This document shows, in pieces, positions 1 to 7,669 of a DNA stretch of 16,964 nt. Every line of letters starts with the position of its first letter. Position 1 is the stretch's first letter. The translations under genes were made by a program, and so were the position numbers. Origin of the DNA: Candidatus Methanosuratincola sp. (GTDB taxonomy: Archaea; Thermoproteota; Methanomethylicia; Methanomethylicales; Methanomethylicaceae); the NCBI GenBank assembly GCA_029907755.1, contig JARYLH010000017.1, positions 1 to 16,964 on the forward strand, given 5' to 3'. Under the pieces are notes generated by a model that saw only the letters and a program-made list of their open reading frames with translations, was not told the origin of the DNA and ran no database searches.

Positions 1-555
1 AAGCTCGTTGAGGCGCAGACGAATGGGGAGATCAAGACCTCGGACTTTTACCCAATTCCTGTCGTAGTCCCGATATCGAATGCTGTTGGGGCTCTGAAGG
101 GTAGGCGCTACCAGACATTCACAAACCACCAGCACTGCGGGATGGCTACCATAGTGCTGCCAGAGGGCGATAGGCTCGTCCCAATCACAAAATACGCTGA
201 CGTTGAAAAGTTCATGGGATCAATGGAGAAGGTTTACGACGACGCGATCAAGGGATCCAAGTTAAGGGCGAGGATGCGCCTGCTCGGAGCGACCAGGCAC
301 GTGAACAAGGCCCTGCTTGGGAGCATCCTCTCATCAGTGCTTCTACATGGCGACTACGACTCTCTCGGGGAGTTCATGCGCAAGGTCGTGCTGATCGGCT
401 GCATGCACTTCATGGATCCGTATAACTTCGACCTGGAAAGGGTGAGGCGTTGCACAATACACTACGCGCTTCCCGACGGCAGGATCATACCCTTCTGCAC
501 GATGAACTCGATCCACAGGCAGCCGTTCGAGAGGGGTTTCAGCAAAACGCCTTGA
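1..555 (+). CDS. tes: Radical SAM protein, tetraether lipid synthase (Tes)-like, 3' part only
   Basis: Open from the first base in frame 1, giving the last 184 residues and a TGA stop; the start and the radical SAM CxxxC cluster motif lie outside the window. The visible part carries a C-terminal block rich in conserved residues: HFMDPYNFDLERV, then a Cys, HYA, PDGRIIPFC and a final NSIHR. This Cys-HYA-PDGR-PFC arrangement is what I recall from the archaeal radical SAM family of MJ0619, the enzyme that joins two archaeol chains into macrocyclic and tetraether lipids. Upstream, a YPIPVVVPISNAV segment and a Cys in NHQHCGMA are probably metal-cluster or substrate contacts. If correct, it acts on membrane lipids at the cytoplasmic face. 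The identification rests on memory of the family's C-terminus, so another radical SAM subfamily remains possible. The next gene, rps25e, has its own promoter. Confidence 0.68.
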   Translation, partial: KLVEAQTNGEIKTSDFYPIPVVVPISNAVGALKGRRYQTFTNHQHCGMATIVLPEGDRLVPITKYADVEKFMGSMEKVYDDAIKGSKLRARMRLLGATRHVNKALLGSILSSVLLHGDYDSLGEFMRKVVLIGCMHFMDPYNFDLERVRRCTIHYALPDGRIIPFCTMNSIHRQPFERGFSKTP

Positions 556-560
556 CCAAA

Positions 561-573
561 ACATTTTTATTGT
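561..573 (+). promoter_or_regulatory. TATA-type promoter of rps25e
   Basis: An AT-rich acatttttattg element lies 8 bases after the stop of the radical SAM gene. Its centre is about 26 bases before position 594, which would give a short leader holding the AGGTG ribosome site at 597-601 before the ATG at 608. Called from sequence and spacing only. Confidence 0.5.
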
Positions 574-607
574 TAACTTCACCTTTTTCCGGTGTCAGGT
601 GTGTCTT

Positions 608-907
608 ATGGGTGGGGCTAAAAAGACTGTTGCCAAGCCAGCGAAGGACGCCGCTCCAGACAAGAAGGAGGCTGCAAAGAAGGAGATCCAAAAGTCGGCA
701 GCCACGTCGGTGGTAGACCCAAAGGTTTTGGATCAGATCAAGAAGGAAGTACCAAAGATGGTCTGTGTGACGCCATATCAGATTTACTCAAAGTATAACC
801 TGAAGTATAGTGTCGCGAAGGATCTTCTTGAGGGCATGGTCAGCCAAGGGTTGCTAAAGGAAGTAAAGAAGACACGGCGAGTAAGCATTTACGTCCCAGC
901 GGCTTAA
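608..907 (+). CDS. rps25e: 30S ribosomal protein S25e
   Basis: A 99-residue basic protein of the small ribosomal subunit. The N-terminal third is a Lys/Ala-rich tail (AKKTVAKPAKDAAPDKKE). From about residue 35 follows the winged-helix core typical of S25e: VCVTPYQIYSKYNLKYSVAK, then LLEGMVSQGLLKEVKK and a final RRVSIYVPA strand. An in-frame GTG lies 9 bases upstream at 599, but ATG 608 is chosen because AGGTG ends 6 bases before it and the GTG falls inside that site. S25e is found in eukaryotes and in TACK archaea and is generally absent from Euryarchaeota, which helps place the organism. The gene after it starts only 2 bases past the stop, so the two probably share a transcript. Confidence 0.93.
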   Translation: MGGAKKTVAKPAKDAAPDKKEAAKKEIQKSAATSVVDPKVLDQIKKEVPKMVCVTPYQIYSKYNLKYSVAKDLLEGMVSQGLLKEVKKTRRVSIYVPAA

Positions 908-909
908 GG

Positions 910-1296
910 GTGCATTTTTTGCCCTCCTCCAAAGAATCAGAAATACCGATCTTCATAGAGTTTGAGAGCGCGCAAGTGGAGGGTATCCTGTCCCGCATCC
1001 TCTCCCCCAGGACTGTGGAGTCGATCTTGGGAAAATTGCCTTTCACCTCCAGAACCTTCCTCTGGAAAGAAGAGGTATACTTCGAGATCCCTGTTTCAGT
1101 AGGGCCCGAGAAGCCGAGGTCTACTGTGACCCCTGGCACGCTCGCATATTGGCCGCCTTCGAAGGCTTTTTGCGTATTCTTCGGGGATTCGCAGCCGTAC
1201 AGCCCCGTCAATGTGATTGGGAAACTCATATCCCCTCCAGATCTCGTGCGGCGGATAAAGCGAGGGGAATGGGTCACCGTCAGGCTGAAGAGCTGA
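910..1296 (+). CDS. Cyclophilin-like fold protein (DUF369/Cyclophil_like family)
   Basis: A protein of up to 128 residues matching the small cyclophilin-like family seen in archaea and Thermotoga. Visible signatures are IFIEFESAQVEGILSRILSP near the N-terminus, LPFTSRTFLWKEEVYFEIPV (the LP...W-K/G-EVYF stretch), then VTPGTLAYWPPSKAFCVFFG and a C-terminal PVNVIGKL. These are the usual YWPpg-a-clfFG hallmarks. The family has the cyclophilin beta-barrel, but peptidyl-prolyl isomerase activity has not been shown for it as far as I know, so the function is open. The start is uncertain: GTG 910 follows the rps25e stop by 2 bases, but a TTG at 919 sits 8 bases after AAGGG (906-910) and may be the true start. 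It is convergent with larC, whose stop lies 17 bases beyond this one. Confidence 0.8.
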   Translation: MHFLPSSKESEIPIFIEFESAQVEGILSRILSPRTVESILGKLPFTSRTFLWKEEVYFEIPVSVGPEKPRSTVTPGTLAYWPPSKAFCVFFGDSQPYSPVNVIGKLISPPDLVRRIKRGEWVTVRLKS

Positions 1297-1313
1297 CTTT
1301 TTCCTGCTACAAG

Positions 1314-2552
1314 TCAATCAGCCCTCTTTTCCTTTGCTGAAACCGCACGCACCAGATCGACAACGCTCCTTAGTGGCATCTTTTCTTCCAACGCTGCCTT
1401 CCTGCAATCGTCATAAGCGGGCTTGCGGCTCCCAGTCCTGAGGTTCGTCTTGACTCTTATGCTGTATGGCTTGCCTCTTATATTCACGTCAACAACGCTT
1501 TCTTCCCTGTCGACCTTAATCCTCCTCCACGGCGAGACCTTCACCCCCATCGTGCCAGTTTCCTCCAAAATGGCGTCTATGACTTTCCCGACCGAATCGG
1601 CGGTGGAAACGGCCCTTATCAGATGTCCCGGTCTGTTCTTTTTCGTTAGCATAGGGATCATGCAGACATCCTCGGCTACCCCGCTCAACTTCTCGAACAT
1701 CCAGCCCAAAACCTCCCCATCCACATCATCGACGTTGGTCTCGACGAGGAAGATCTCTTCTTCAGTCGTTCTGGCAGGCGACTCTCCAATTATCACTCTT
1801 GTTATGTTTGGGATCCCGAGCTCCCTTTTCCCTATCCCCGCGCCAACCCCCCCAGGGGTTATTCTGAAGGGGGGAAAGTCAGCCCTTCCGGAGGTCAGGA
1901 TCGCCAGCAATGCCGCGCCCGTTGGAGTTGTCAGCTCTTGCTGAACTTCACTCCTGGTTATCGGCAGTCCGGTGCGGCTCATGATCGAGAGGGTCGCGGG
2001 GGCTGGGACAGGGAGCATCCCGTGAGAGGAAAGAACGGCTCCACAGCCAACAGCGACTGGTGTCGTGAAAAAGGCGCTGCCTTCAACGCCTAGCAGCTCA
2101 ACGGCTTTAAAGGTCCCGACGATGTCTACGACCGTATCTATGCTTCCAAGCTCGTGGAGGATCTCCGTTCCATGGGATGCCCTTTCTGTGTCGATGAGCA
2201 GCTCCATCGTGCTCCTGGCTTGTTTTTTCCCGGACTGGCTAAGCCCGATCGCCTCGGCAGCAGCAATCAAGGTTTCAAGGGCTTCCCTGGCTGTTCTAAC
2301 ATCTGATTCTCCCTTACCCTCCGACTCGGAAACCCTGACATTGAGCCGTAGCCCCTTCATGCCATGGCTCTCGACCTCCTCAAAGAACACCTCGGTTCCC
2401 ATTCTGCCGATCGCCTCCAGCGCATCATTTATCGCCGCCTCGAGTTCCTTGCCCCTCCCTGAGGCGGATGCGAATGCTGATACCAGCTTGTCCCCGGACA
2501 CACCCGCAAGGGATGCGTCAATTAGCACCAGATTCAAATACGCCACCTTCAT
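1314..2552 (-). CDS. larC: LarC, nickel insertion enzyme of NPN cofactor synthesis
   Basis: A 412-residue protein matching LarC (DUF111), the CTP-dependent cyclometallase that inserts nickel into pyridinium-3,5-bisthiocarboxylate mononucleotide to make the nickel-pincer nucleotide of lactate racemase and related enzymes. In order: GVSGDK at residues 17-22 (the usual text is GxSGDM, so Lys is unusual), HELGSIDTVVDIVG near 133-146, ELTTPTGAALLAIL near 207-220, PPFRITPGGVGAGIGKRELG near 227-246, and the C-terminal domain start VETNVDDVDGEVLG near 270-283 followed by PMLTKKNRPGH. Both halves are in one open frame; in some bacteria they are joined by programmed frameshift. ATG 2552 lies about 25 bases from a TATA-like element, so the transcript may be leaderless. 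larB is divergent across 39 bp. No larE or larA is present here, so the client enzyme is unknown. Confidence 0.9.
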   Translation of the reverse strand: MKVAYLNLVLIDASLAGVSGDKLVSAFASASGRGKELEAAINDALEAIGRMGTEVFFEEVESHGMKGLRLNVRVSESEGKGESDVRTAREALETLIAAAEAIGLSQSGKKQARSTMELLIDTERASHGTEILHELGSIDTVVDIVGTFKAVELLGVEGSAFFTTPVAVGCGAVLSSHGMLPVPAPATLSIMSRTGLPITRSEVQQELTTPTGAALLAILTSGRADFPPFRITPGGVGAGIGKRELGIPNITRVIIGESPARTTEEEIFLVETNVDDVDGEVLGWMFEKLSGVAEDVCMIPMLTKKNRPGHLIRAVSTADSVGKVIDAILEETGTMGVKVSPWRRIKVDREESVVDVNIRGKPYSIRVKTNLRTGSRKPAYDDCRKAALEEKMPLRSVVDLVRAVSAKEKRAD

Positions 2553-2569
2553 AAGATCTGACCCAGCCT

Positions 2570-2579
2570 GTATTAAAAT
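2570..2579. promoter_or_regulatory. Shared AT-rich core promoter between larC and larB
   Basis: The only AT-rich block in the 39-bp gap between the two divergent genes is gtattaaaat. Read on the minus strand (TTTTAATA) its centre lies about 25 bases before the larC ATG at 2552. Read on the plus strand its centre is only about 18 bases before the larB TTG at 2592. The fit is good for a leaderless larC and poorer for larB, which could use another element further upstream. Confidence 0.45.
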
Positions 2580-2591
2580 GGGTGCCTCGAA

Positions 2592-3368
2592 TTGGAGCTC
2601 CGAAGGTTGCTTTCTGAACTCAGATCTGGCAAGATCACCATTGAAGAAGCCGAGCAGAGGATACGGCTACTTGCAATAAGGGAGATGGAGATTGCCTGCC
2701 TCGACCTCTCGAGGGAGGCAAGAAAGGGAGTCCCCGAGATCGTCCTAGCGGAAGGCAAAGATGACGCCTCTCTGAAGAAGATCGTTGAGGCTTTTCTCGG
2801 AGAATCCGGGAGAGTGATAATAACGCGCATCAGCGAGGAAAGGCTTGAGGCACTGAGATCCGGACTGAAGGGAAATTTTGAGGTCAAGTACAGCACAGTC
2901 GGAAGGGTGGCGATCATCCGAGATAGAGGAGATGCTTATCCCGAGAGGCGCGGTGCAGTGTCGTTGATCACTGCTGGCACAACGGACTTGCGTGTTGCTG
3001 AAGAAGCCCGATTTGTTTTGGAGGAGATGGGCTGCACAACCCATTCGTACTATGACGTCGGGATAGCCGGTCTTCACAGAGTCTTCCCGGCAGTGAAAGA
3101 CTCTCTAAGCAAGGATGTGGATGTGATCATTGTGTTTGCAGGGATGGAAGGCGCACTCGCATCCGTGATCAGCAGCCTGGTTCCTGTGCCTGTAATTGGC
3201 GTGCCAACATCCTCTGGCTACGGATTCGGGGGTCGCGGGGAAGGAGCCCTCACTGCTATGCTGCAGAGCTGCAGCCCTGGCCTTGTGGTCGTCAACATCG
3301 ACAACGGCGTCGGGGCTGCCGTGGTTGCAGCCTTGATCTCTAGGATGCGGTGGAAATCTAAGGATTAG
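2592..3368 (+). CDS. larB: LarB, pyridinium-3,5-biscarboxylate mononucleotide synthase
   Basis: A 258-residue protein matching LarB, which carboxylates and hydrolyses nicotinic acid adenine dinucleotide to start nickel-pincer cofactor synthesis. The N-terminal helical domain has the family text MELRRLLSELRSGKITIEEA. The C-terminal half is a PurE-like carboxylase domain with YDVGIAGLHRVF (154-165), VFAGMEGALASVISSL (181-196), VIGVPTSSGYGFGG (201-214) and SCSPGLVVVNIDNGVGAA (226-243). Cys227 corresponds to the cysteine reported to bind the NaAD pyridinium ring in the Lactiplantibacillus enzyme. TTG 2592 is the only start that gives the normal N-terminus; an in-frame stop lies 18 bases upstream (TAA at 2574-2576). 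Partner larC is divergent. It converges on rpoK with a 45-bp gap. Confidence 0.92.
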   Translation: MELRRLLSELRSGKITIEEAEQRIRLLAIREMEIACLDLSREARKGVPEIVLAEGKDDASLKKIVEAFLGESGRVIITRISEERLEALRSGLKGNFEVKYSTVGRVAIIRDRGDAYPERRGAVSLITAGTTDLRVAEEARFVLEEMGCTTHSYYDVGIAGLHRVFPAVKDSLSKDVDVIIVFAGMEGALASVISSLVPVPVIGVPTSSGYGFGGRGEGALTAMLQSCSPGLVVVNIDNGVGAAVVAALISRMRWKSKD

Positions 3369-3378
3369 GAATCCAACC

Positions 3379-3411
3379 AAAAAAACGAAGTAAAATAATA
3401 AGATAAAAAAA
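3379..3411 (-). terminator. Oligo-T terminator after rpoK
   Basis: On the minus strand the rpoK stop is followed within 3 bases by a T7 run (3405-3411), a long AT stretch and a second T7 run (3379-3385). Repeated oligo-T tracts without a stem are the usual archaeal termination signal, so this probably ends the thermosome-rpoK transcript. Confidence 0.6.
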
Positions 3412-3413
3412 TA

Positions 3414-3667
3414 TTATTGGGTTTTCTTGACCAGCCACTTCAGTGGGATGTCCTGGTGCCGTCCGTCTGGCAGCCTCCTCCGAATCGTGATTGGGAGGAT
3501 GCCTGCCTTCAGTTCCTCCTCGGCTATGTCTATTGGCGTTGTTGCGCTCGAGGCTATCAGCGGAGGCGCCCCCATTGAAAGCTGGAGGGCCCGGGCTCCT
3601 AGTATCCGGGCCTTCTCGAACCTAGTCAGCGTTGCTGGACCGAGTATCTGTCTTGTTTCCTGGCTCA

Positions 3668-3668
<1 letters not shown>
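3414..3668 (-). CDS. rpoK: DNA-directed RNA polymerase subunit K (Rpb6/omega homologue)
   Basis: An 84-residue protein with the diagnostic LTRFEKARILGARALQLSMG at residues 14-33, followed by APPLI and an acidic IDIAEEEL helix, and the C-terminal motif LPITIRRRLPDGRHQDIPL. This is the archaeal Rpb6/omega family, a small subunit that clamps the largest polymerase subunit during assembly. The ATG at 3668 overlaps the thermosome stop as TGATG, implying translational coupling. A GTG one codon upstream (3671) would overlap the last thermosome codon and is less likely. Oligo-T tracts follow at once, so rpoK closes the transcript. Length and motif content are normal for the family. Confidence 0.95.
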
Positions 3669-5335
<1,667 letters not shown>

Positions 5336-5388
5336 GGTTCATACACCTAGCCCACAAAATATTACGTCTGAAAAAACAGAAAGCACTT

Positions 5389-5402
5389 CTATATATAAAT
5401 TT
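5389..5402 (-). promoter_or_regulatory. Strong TATA promoter of the thermosome operon
   Basis: On the minus strand AAATTTATATATAG is a near-ideal archaeal BRE plus TATA element. A start site about 25 bases on, near 5369, would give a leader of roughly 33 bases ending in the AGGTG ribosome site (5344-5348), 8 bases before the ATG. Confidence 0.72.
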
Positions 5403-5433
5403 CGTTCGATTCCACCCGGGGCTGCCACTCAAC

Positions 5434-5442
5434 TTTTTATAT
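5434..5442 (+). promoter_or_regulatory. TATA promoter of the small membrane protein, probably leaderless
   Basis: The element tttttatat is centred 26 bases before the ATG at 5464, so transcription is expected to begin at or next to the start codon. It lies back-to-back with the thermosome promoter, the two cores about 30 bp apart. Confidence 0.6.
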
Positions 5443-5463
5443 CACAAATGATCTCACGTGCAT

Positions 5464-5661
5464 ATGGAAATCGACGAGTTCAGGGGCGCACTTATCGCGT
5501 CCATCGCTATGCTGTTCGTCTCTTCGTGCCTTGCCTATATGCGCCTTAATGGCACGCCTATTTTTGAGACGTTCTTCGAGTCCTGCCTATTCTACCTGCC
5601 AACTGCAATACTGATTGGCTATGCTGCCTATCATAAGCTACGCAGGTCTACCCAATCATGA
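5464..5661 (+). CDS. Small two-helix membrane protein of unknown function
   Basis: A 65-residue protein I do not recognise. An acidic N-terminus (MEIDEF) is followed by a hydrophobic helix (about residues 9-27, ALIASIAMLFVSSCLAY), a short polar loop (MRLNGTPIFETFFE), a second hydrophobic helix (about 43-57, CLFYLPTAILIGYAAY) and a basic tail (HKLRRSTQS), so it is probably a membrane hairpin with the tail in the cytoplasm. Each helix carries one Cys. Support for it being real: the TATA box placed exactly for a leaderless ATG and its position opposite the thermosome promoter. GTG 5458 would add two residues but lies before the expected start of transcription. Its last 6 bases overlap the end of the convergent acetyltransferase gene. 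Confidence 0.65.
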   Translation: MEIDEFRGALIASIAMLFVSSCLAYMRLNGTPIFETFFESCLFYLPTAILIGYAAYHKLRRSTQS

Positions 5662-6153
5662 ACCGTTCTCAAAACTGGTTTTCTCTTCCAAGTTGGCTAC
5701 CATCAGATAGGCGTTCTCGCCGTCCCTGTAGTATCCTTCTAGGACCCGGACAGCCCTGAATCCGAGTTTCCTGTACAGCTGGATCGCCGGGAGGTTGCTC
5801 TGCCTGACCTCGAGGTAAATCTCCGACGCACCAGCCCCCCTCACGTTCTTCATCCCTTCCTCCATCAGTTTCTGACCGATTCCCATCCCCCTGTAGCCTT
5901 CCAAGACTGCGATTGAAATCACATGCCCCTTCTTCGCAAAGTCCCTCTTTATGTTCGAGATCCCAAATTCTATCCTGCACATGTTGTACCCAACGACTTT
6001 CTCTCCTACTTGGGCCACGAGGAAGATCCTTGGGTTTTCCCAGTGATGCTCCATGAAAAAGTCCGGGGAATAGTTTTCAGGCAGACAGACCTTGTTAATC
6101 ATAATCACGGATTCAAGATCTTCGGGTCTAAACTCCCTGACAGTGAATTCCAT
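5656..6153 (-). CDS. rimI: N-alpha-acetyltransferase, archaeal Ard1/RimI type (GNAT)
   Basis: A 165-residue GNAT enzyme that transfers acetyl from acetyl-CoA to protein N-termini. It closely follows the archaeal Ard1/NAT pattern: LPENY at 24-28 with FFMEHH after it, RIEFGISNIKR at 60-70, GHVISIAVLEGYRGMGIG at 76-93 containing the acetyl-CoA pyrophosphate-binding R-G-M-G-I-G, YLEVRQSNLPAIQLYRKLGF at 113-132 with the conserved Asn and the tyrosine acting as general acid (Tyr127), and the closing GYYRDGENAYLM. The archaeal enzyme has relaxed specificity, covering both Ser/Ala-type and Met-retained N-termini. A weak TTTAA element about 26 bases before ATG 6153 suggests a leaderless transcript. 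The 3' end overlaps the small membrane protein gene by 6 bases. Confidence 0.9.
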   Translation of the reverse strand: MEFTVREFRPEDLESVIMINKVCLPENYSPDFFMEHHWENPRIFLVAQVGEKVVGYNMCRIEFGISNIKRDFAKKGHVISIAVLEGYRGMGIGQKLMEEGMKNVRGAGASEIYLEVRQSNLPAIQLYRKLGFRAVRVLEGYYRDGENAYLMVANLEEKTSFENGS

Positions 6154-6220
6154 TCGGCAGTCCTTCTTTTTTATTTCCTTAAAGCACGATCAGGGTCTTT
6201 TTTTATTTTTCTATTCGAAA

Positions 6221-6805
6221 TTAGAGGTCTGGCTGGGGGAATGGCTTTTTTCCGACAATCTTCGCACCGTCCCAGTAGTGGAGCCATTTGAGAATGAAGC
6301 CTTTTGTCTCCTCCTCTTGAGACGTGAGGATCATCCCCCCCTCTTCATTTTGGGCTTGGCCGTAGGATATCCCAATGAATTTTTCTTCACCCCTCCAAAC
6401 CAGCGCACCCGCAGATCTCCCTGACACTATCCTTATCCCATAAGTTCCGCTCCTGATCGCCTCGAGCAACTGTGGTATCCTCTTTTCAGCGAAGCCTATC
6501 TTCGACTCCAGCCTCCTGATCCCCGCCTCGATCTTTGATCTCTTCGACGAATCTGCCTCCTCAGCAGCCAACGATCTCAGCCCGTCTATCGCCTCCCTTA
6601 TCGCAAAATCCGACTCCAGATCTATGAAAACCAATGGCGTCTTGAACTCCCTTTCGCCAATCGTCGGCGGTTTCCTTATCACCGAGAAATTGAGACACCC
6701 TCCATGATCTGCCGCCCACCCTTCTGACCTGCTGTAGACCATCTCGACATCCTTGTGGCAGAGTGGGCAGAGGAACACGATTTTTGGCTCGAAACCTGTC
6801 TGCAT
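6221..6805 (-). CDS. Unrecognised protein with an N-terminal Cys/His metal-site candidate
   Basis: A 194-residue protein whose family I do not recognise. Near the N-terminus Cys13 and Cys16 (FLCPLCHKDV) and His34 and Cys37 (ADHGGCLNF) are spaced like a small zinc ribbon or knuckle. The middle (about 64-118) is charged and helical, rich in Glu, Lys and Arg, and could be a coiled coil. The C-terminal third has IRIVSGRSAGALVWRGEEKF, GISYGQAQ and a closing FILKWLHYWDGAKIVGKKPF. ATG 6805 is preferred over TTG 6811 because GGAG lies 7 bases before the ATG but would touch the TTG. It has its own TATA box 33 bases upstream, just after the TOPRIM gene. A nucleic-acid-binding role is possible from the metal site alone, but no function is claimed. 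Confidence 0.75.
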   Translation of the reverse strand: MQTGFEPKIVFLCPLCHKDVEMVYSRSEGWAADHGGCLNFSVIRKPPTIGEREFKTPLVFIDLESDFAIREAIDGLRSLAAEEADSSKRSKIEAGIRRLESKIGFAEKRIPQLLEAIRSGTYGIRIVSGRSAGALVWRGEEKFIGISYGQAQNEEGGMILTSQEEETKGFILKWLHYWDGAKIVGKKPFPQPDL

Positions 6806-6837
6806 TGGCAATCTCCAAAACTCTACTTATTTGTGGC

Positions 6838-6847
6838 TATTAAAAAA
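6838..6847 (-). promoter_or_regulatory. TATA box of the 194-residue gene, also oligo-T after the TOPRIM gene
   Basis: On the minus strand TTTTTTAATA begins 8 bases past the TOPRIM stop. Its T6 run could end the upstream transcript, and its TAATA core lies about 26 bases before a predicted start near 6815, close to the GGAG site of the next gene. Confidence 0.45.
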
Positions 6848-6854
6848 GAGTGTT

Positions 6855-7268
6855 CTAGAACTCAGCCTTCGACAGGATTGTGGGGATCTCCTCGACCCTC
6901 CTGATGCCTTCCCTGACAAGGATCTCCCCTAGCTTTTCCCTTAAGCCCCTCTCCACCCTGACTCCCTTTTCCTCAAGTTCGACCGTCATCCGCTTGGCCA
7001 CATTTGTTCCTTCCCTGTCGTAGTCGAAGAGGATCACCACGCTCGATCTGGCATAGCCGCTTGCGATCCTCTCCACGAACTCGAATCTGGGCATTTTGGA
7101 ATCGCAGAACGTTATTATCGGCGTTTTCAACCTGACCATCCTGAGGGCGCGTTCGTCATTCTCCCCCTCGACAAGTACGAGCGAGGAACTTTCATTGATC
7201 TTCTCTATCAATTCGCTTATGGTTTGGATTACCTCGCGATAGTATTTCGGTCCTTTTTTGTGCCTCAA
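6855..7268 (-). CDS. Small TOPRIM-domain protein (UPF0292-like)
   Basis: A 137-residue single-domain TOPRIM protein. The catalytic Glu motif is LVLVEGENDERAL (30-42) and the DxD motif is VVILFDYDREGTNVAKRM (77-94), the metal-binding acidic residues shared by DnaG primases, topoisomerases, OLD nucleases and RNase M5. Nothing else is fused, as in the archaeal UPF0292 group, whose function is unsettled. The frame is open to TTG 7292, but TTG 7268 is chosen: AAGGTG (7275-7280) ends 6 bases before it, and the TATA box at 7304-7314 predicts transcription from about 7283, downstream of 7292. The gene follows directly on the structured RNA at 7315-7574. Because RNase M5, which matures 5S rRNA, is a TOPRIM protein, a role acting on RNA is conceivable but is inference. 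Confidence 0.85.
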   Translation of the reverse strand: MRHKKGPKYYREVIQTISELIEKINESSSLVLVEGENDERALRMVRLKTPIITFCDSKMPRFEFVERIASGYARSSVVILFDYDREGTNVAKRMTVELEEKGVRVERGLREKLGEILVREGIRRVEEIPTILSKAEF

Positions 7269-7303
7269 GAAAAGCACCTTACAAATGATCAATCCACAAG
7301 TCC

Positions 7304-7314
7304 CAAAATAAAAA
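7304..7314 (-). promoter_or_regulatory. T-rich element: terminator of the structured RNA and TATA box of the TOPRIM gene
   Basis: On the minus strand TTTTTATTTTG directly follows the 15-bp closing helix of the RNA, the usual form of an archaeal T-tract terminator. The same bases are centred about 26 bases before the expected start site of the TOPRIM gene, so one element may serve both. The dual role is inferred from position. Confidence 0.5.
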
Positions 7315-7574
7315 CCGCAGTTGAGAACGATTTCGGGGAGATGCCCGGAATTTGAATCACCGCCTAGGCCGGCGTTCTCCTCCCGGGTTTCCCATGCAAC
7401 GACTTTCCGCGGTCGTGGCGTCCGATTTTATCCAGACGCCCTGGATTCGTCCCATCGTGCATCCTGTCCGCTGCACCCTTCAGGTCCTTCCGTTCTTGCT
7501 CACCCTTTCGGGCTCGCCTTTCCCTTCTGTTCCTGTCGGGTGCCGCTACAGGCCCTTCCCGTTCTCAACTGCGG
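7315..7574 (-). ncRNA. Structured RNA of unknown family closed by a 15-bp terminal helix
   Basis: The two ends of this 260-nt segment are perfect reverse complements over 15 bases (7560-7574 with 7315-7329), and on the minus strand a T-rich tract follows at once. Inside, local helices can be drawn: CCUGU/ACAGG (7548-7552 with 7532-7536), whose loop CACCC (7538-7542) can also pair with GGGUG (7501-7505) as a pseudoknot; GUGCA/UGCAC (7472-7476 with 7457-7461); GGCGUC/GACGCC (7435-7440 with 7417-7422); ACGAC/GUCGU (7412-7416 with 7399-7403); GGG-AAA-CCC (7385-7393); and GGGAG/CUCCC (7380-7384 with 7336-7340). The minus strand carries the GAAA-type loops. It lacks the archaeal RNase P core GAGGAAAGUCC. 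A UGAAGGGUGCAG stretch recalls the SRP helix-8 GGAAGGGAGCAG, but the overall fold does not match SRP RNA. It could instead be a long structured leader of the TOPRIM gene. Confidence 0.62.
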
Positions 7575-7669
7575 CGTAAATACATTCGGCACTACAGGAC
7601 TTATGGCATACTTGTAACGTTCAAGGCAAATTGCCATGCTTTCTATGGTATAGGAAATTGATATGCTTG

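Noticed and set aside
7269..7292. TTG 7292 as start of the TOPRIM gene
   Set aside because: It precedes the predicted transcription start and has no ribosome site, whereas TTG 7268 has AAGGTG at 6 bases.
7315..7574. Identity as RNase P RNA
   Set aside because: The conserved GAGGAAAGUCC near the 5' end and its pairing partner near the 3' end are missing; the single GGAAAGUC lies in a hairpin loop late in the RNA and a permuted arrangement gives no P4 pairing.
7315..7574. Identity as archaeal SRP (7S) RNA
   Set aside because: UGAAGGGUGCAG resembles the helix-8 motif in 10 of 12 positions, but the GNRA loop is UGAA, the 5' Alu-type segment is too short, and the 3' half folds locally instead of forming the long helix 5.
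7321..7617. Open frame of 98 codons on the plus strand between the TOPRIM and phosphorylase genes
   Set aside because: It lies over the paired ends and helices of the RNA segment, is rich in Pro, Ser and Arg without a recognisable domain, and has no TATA box or ribosome site on the plus strand.
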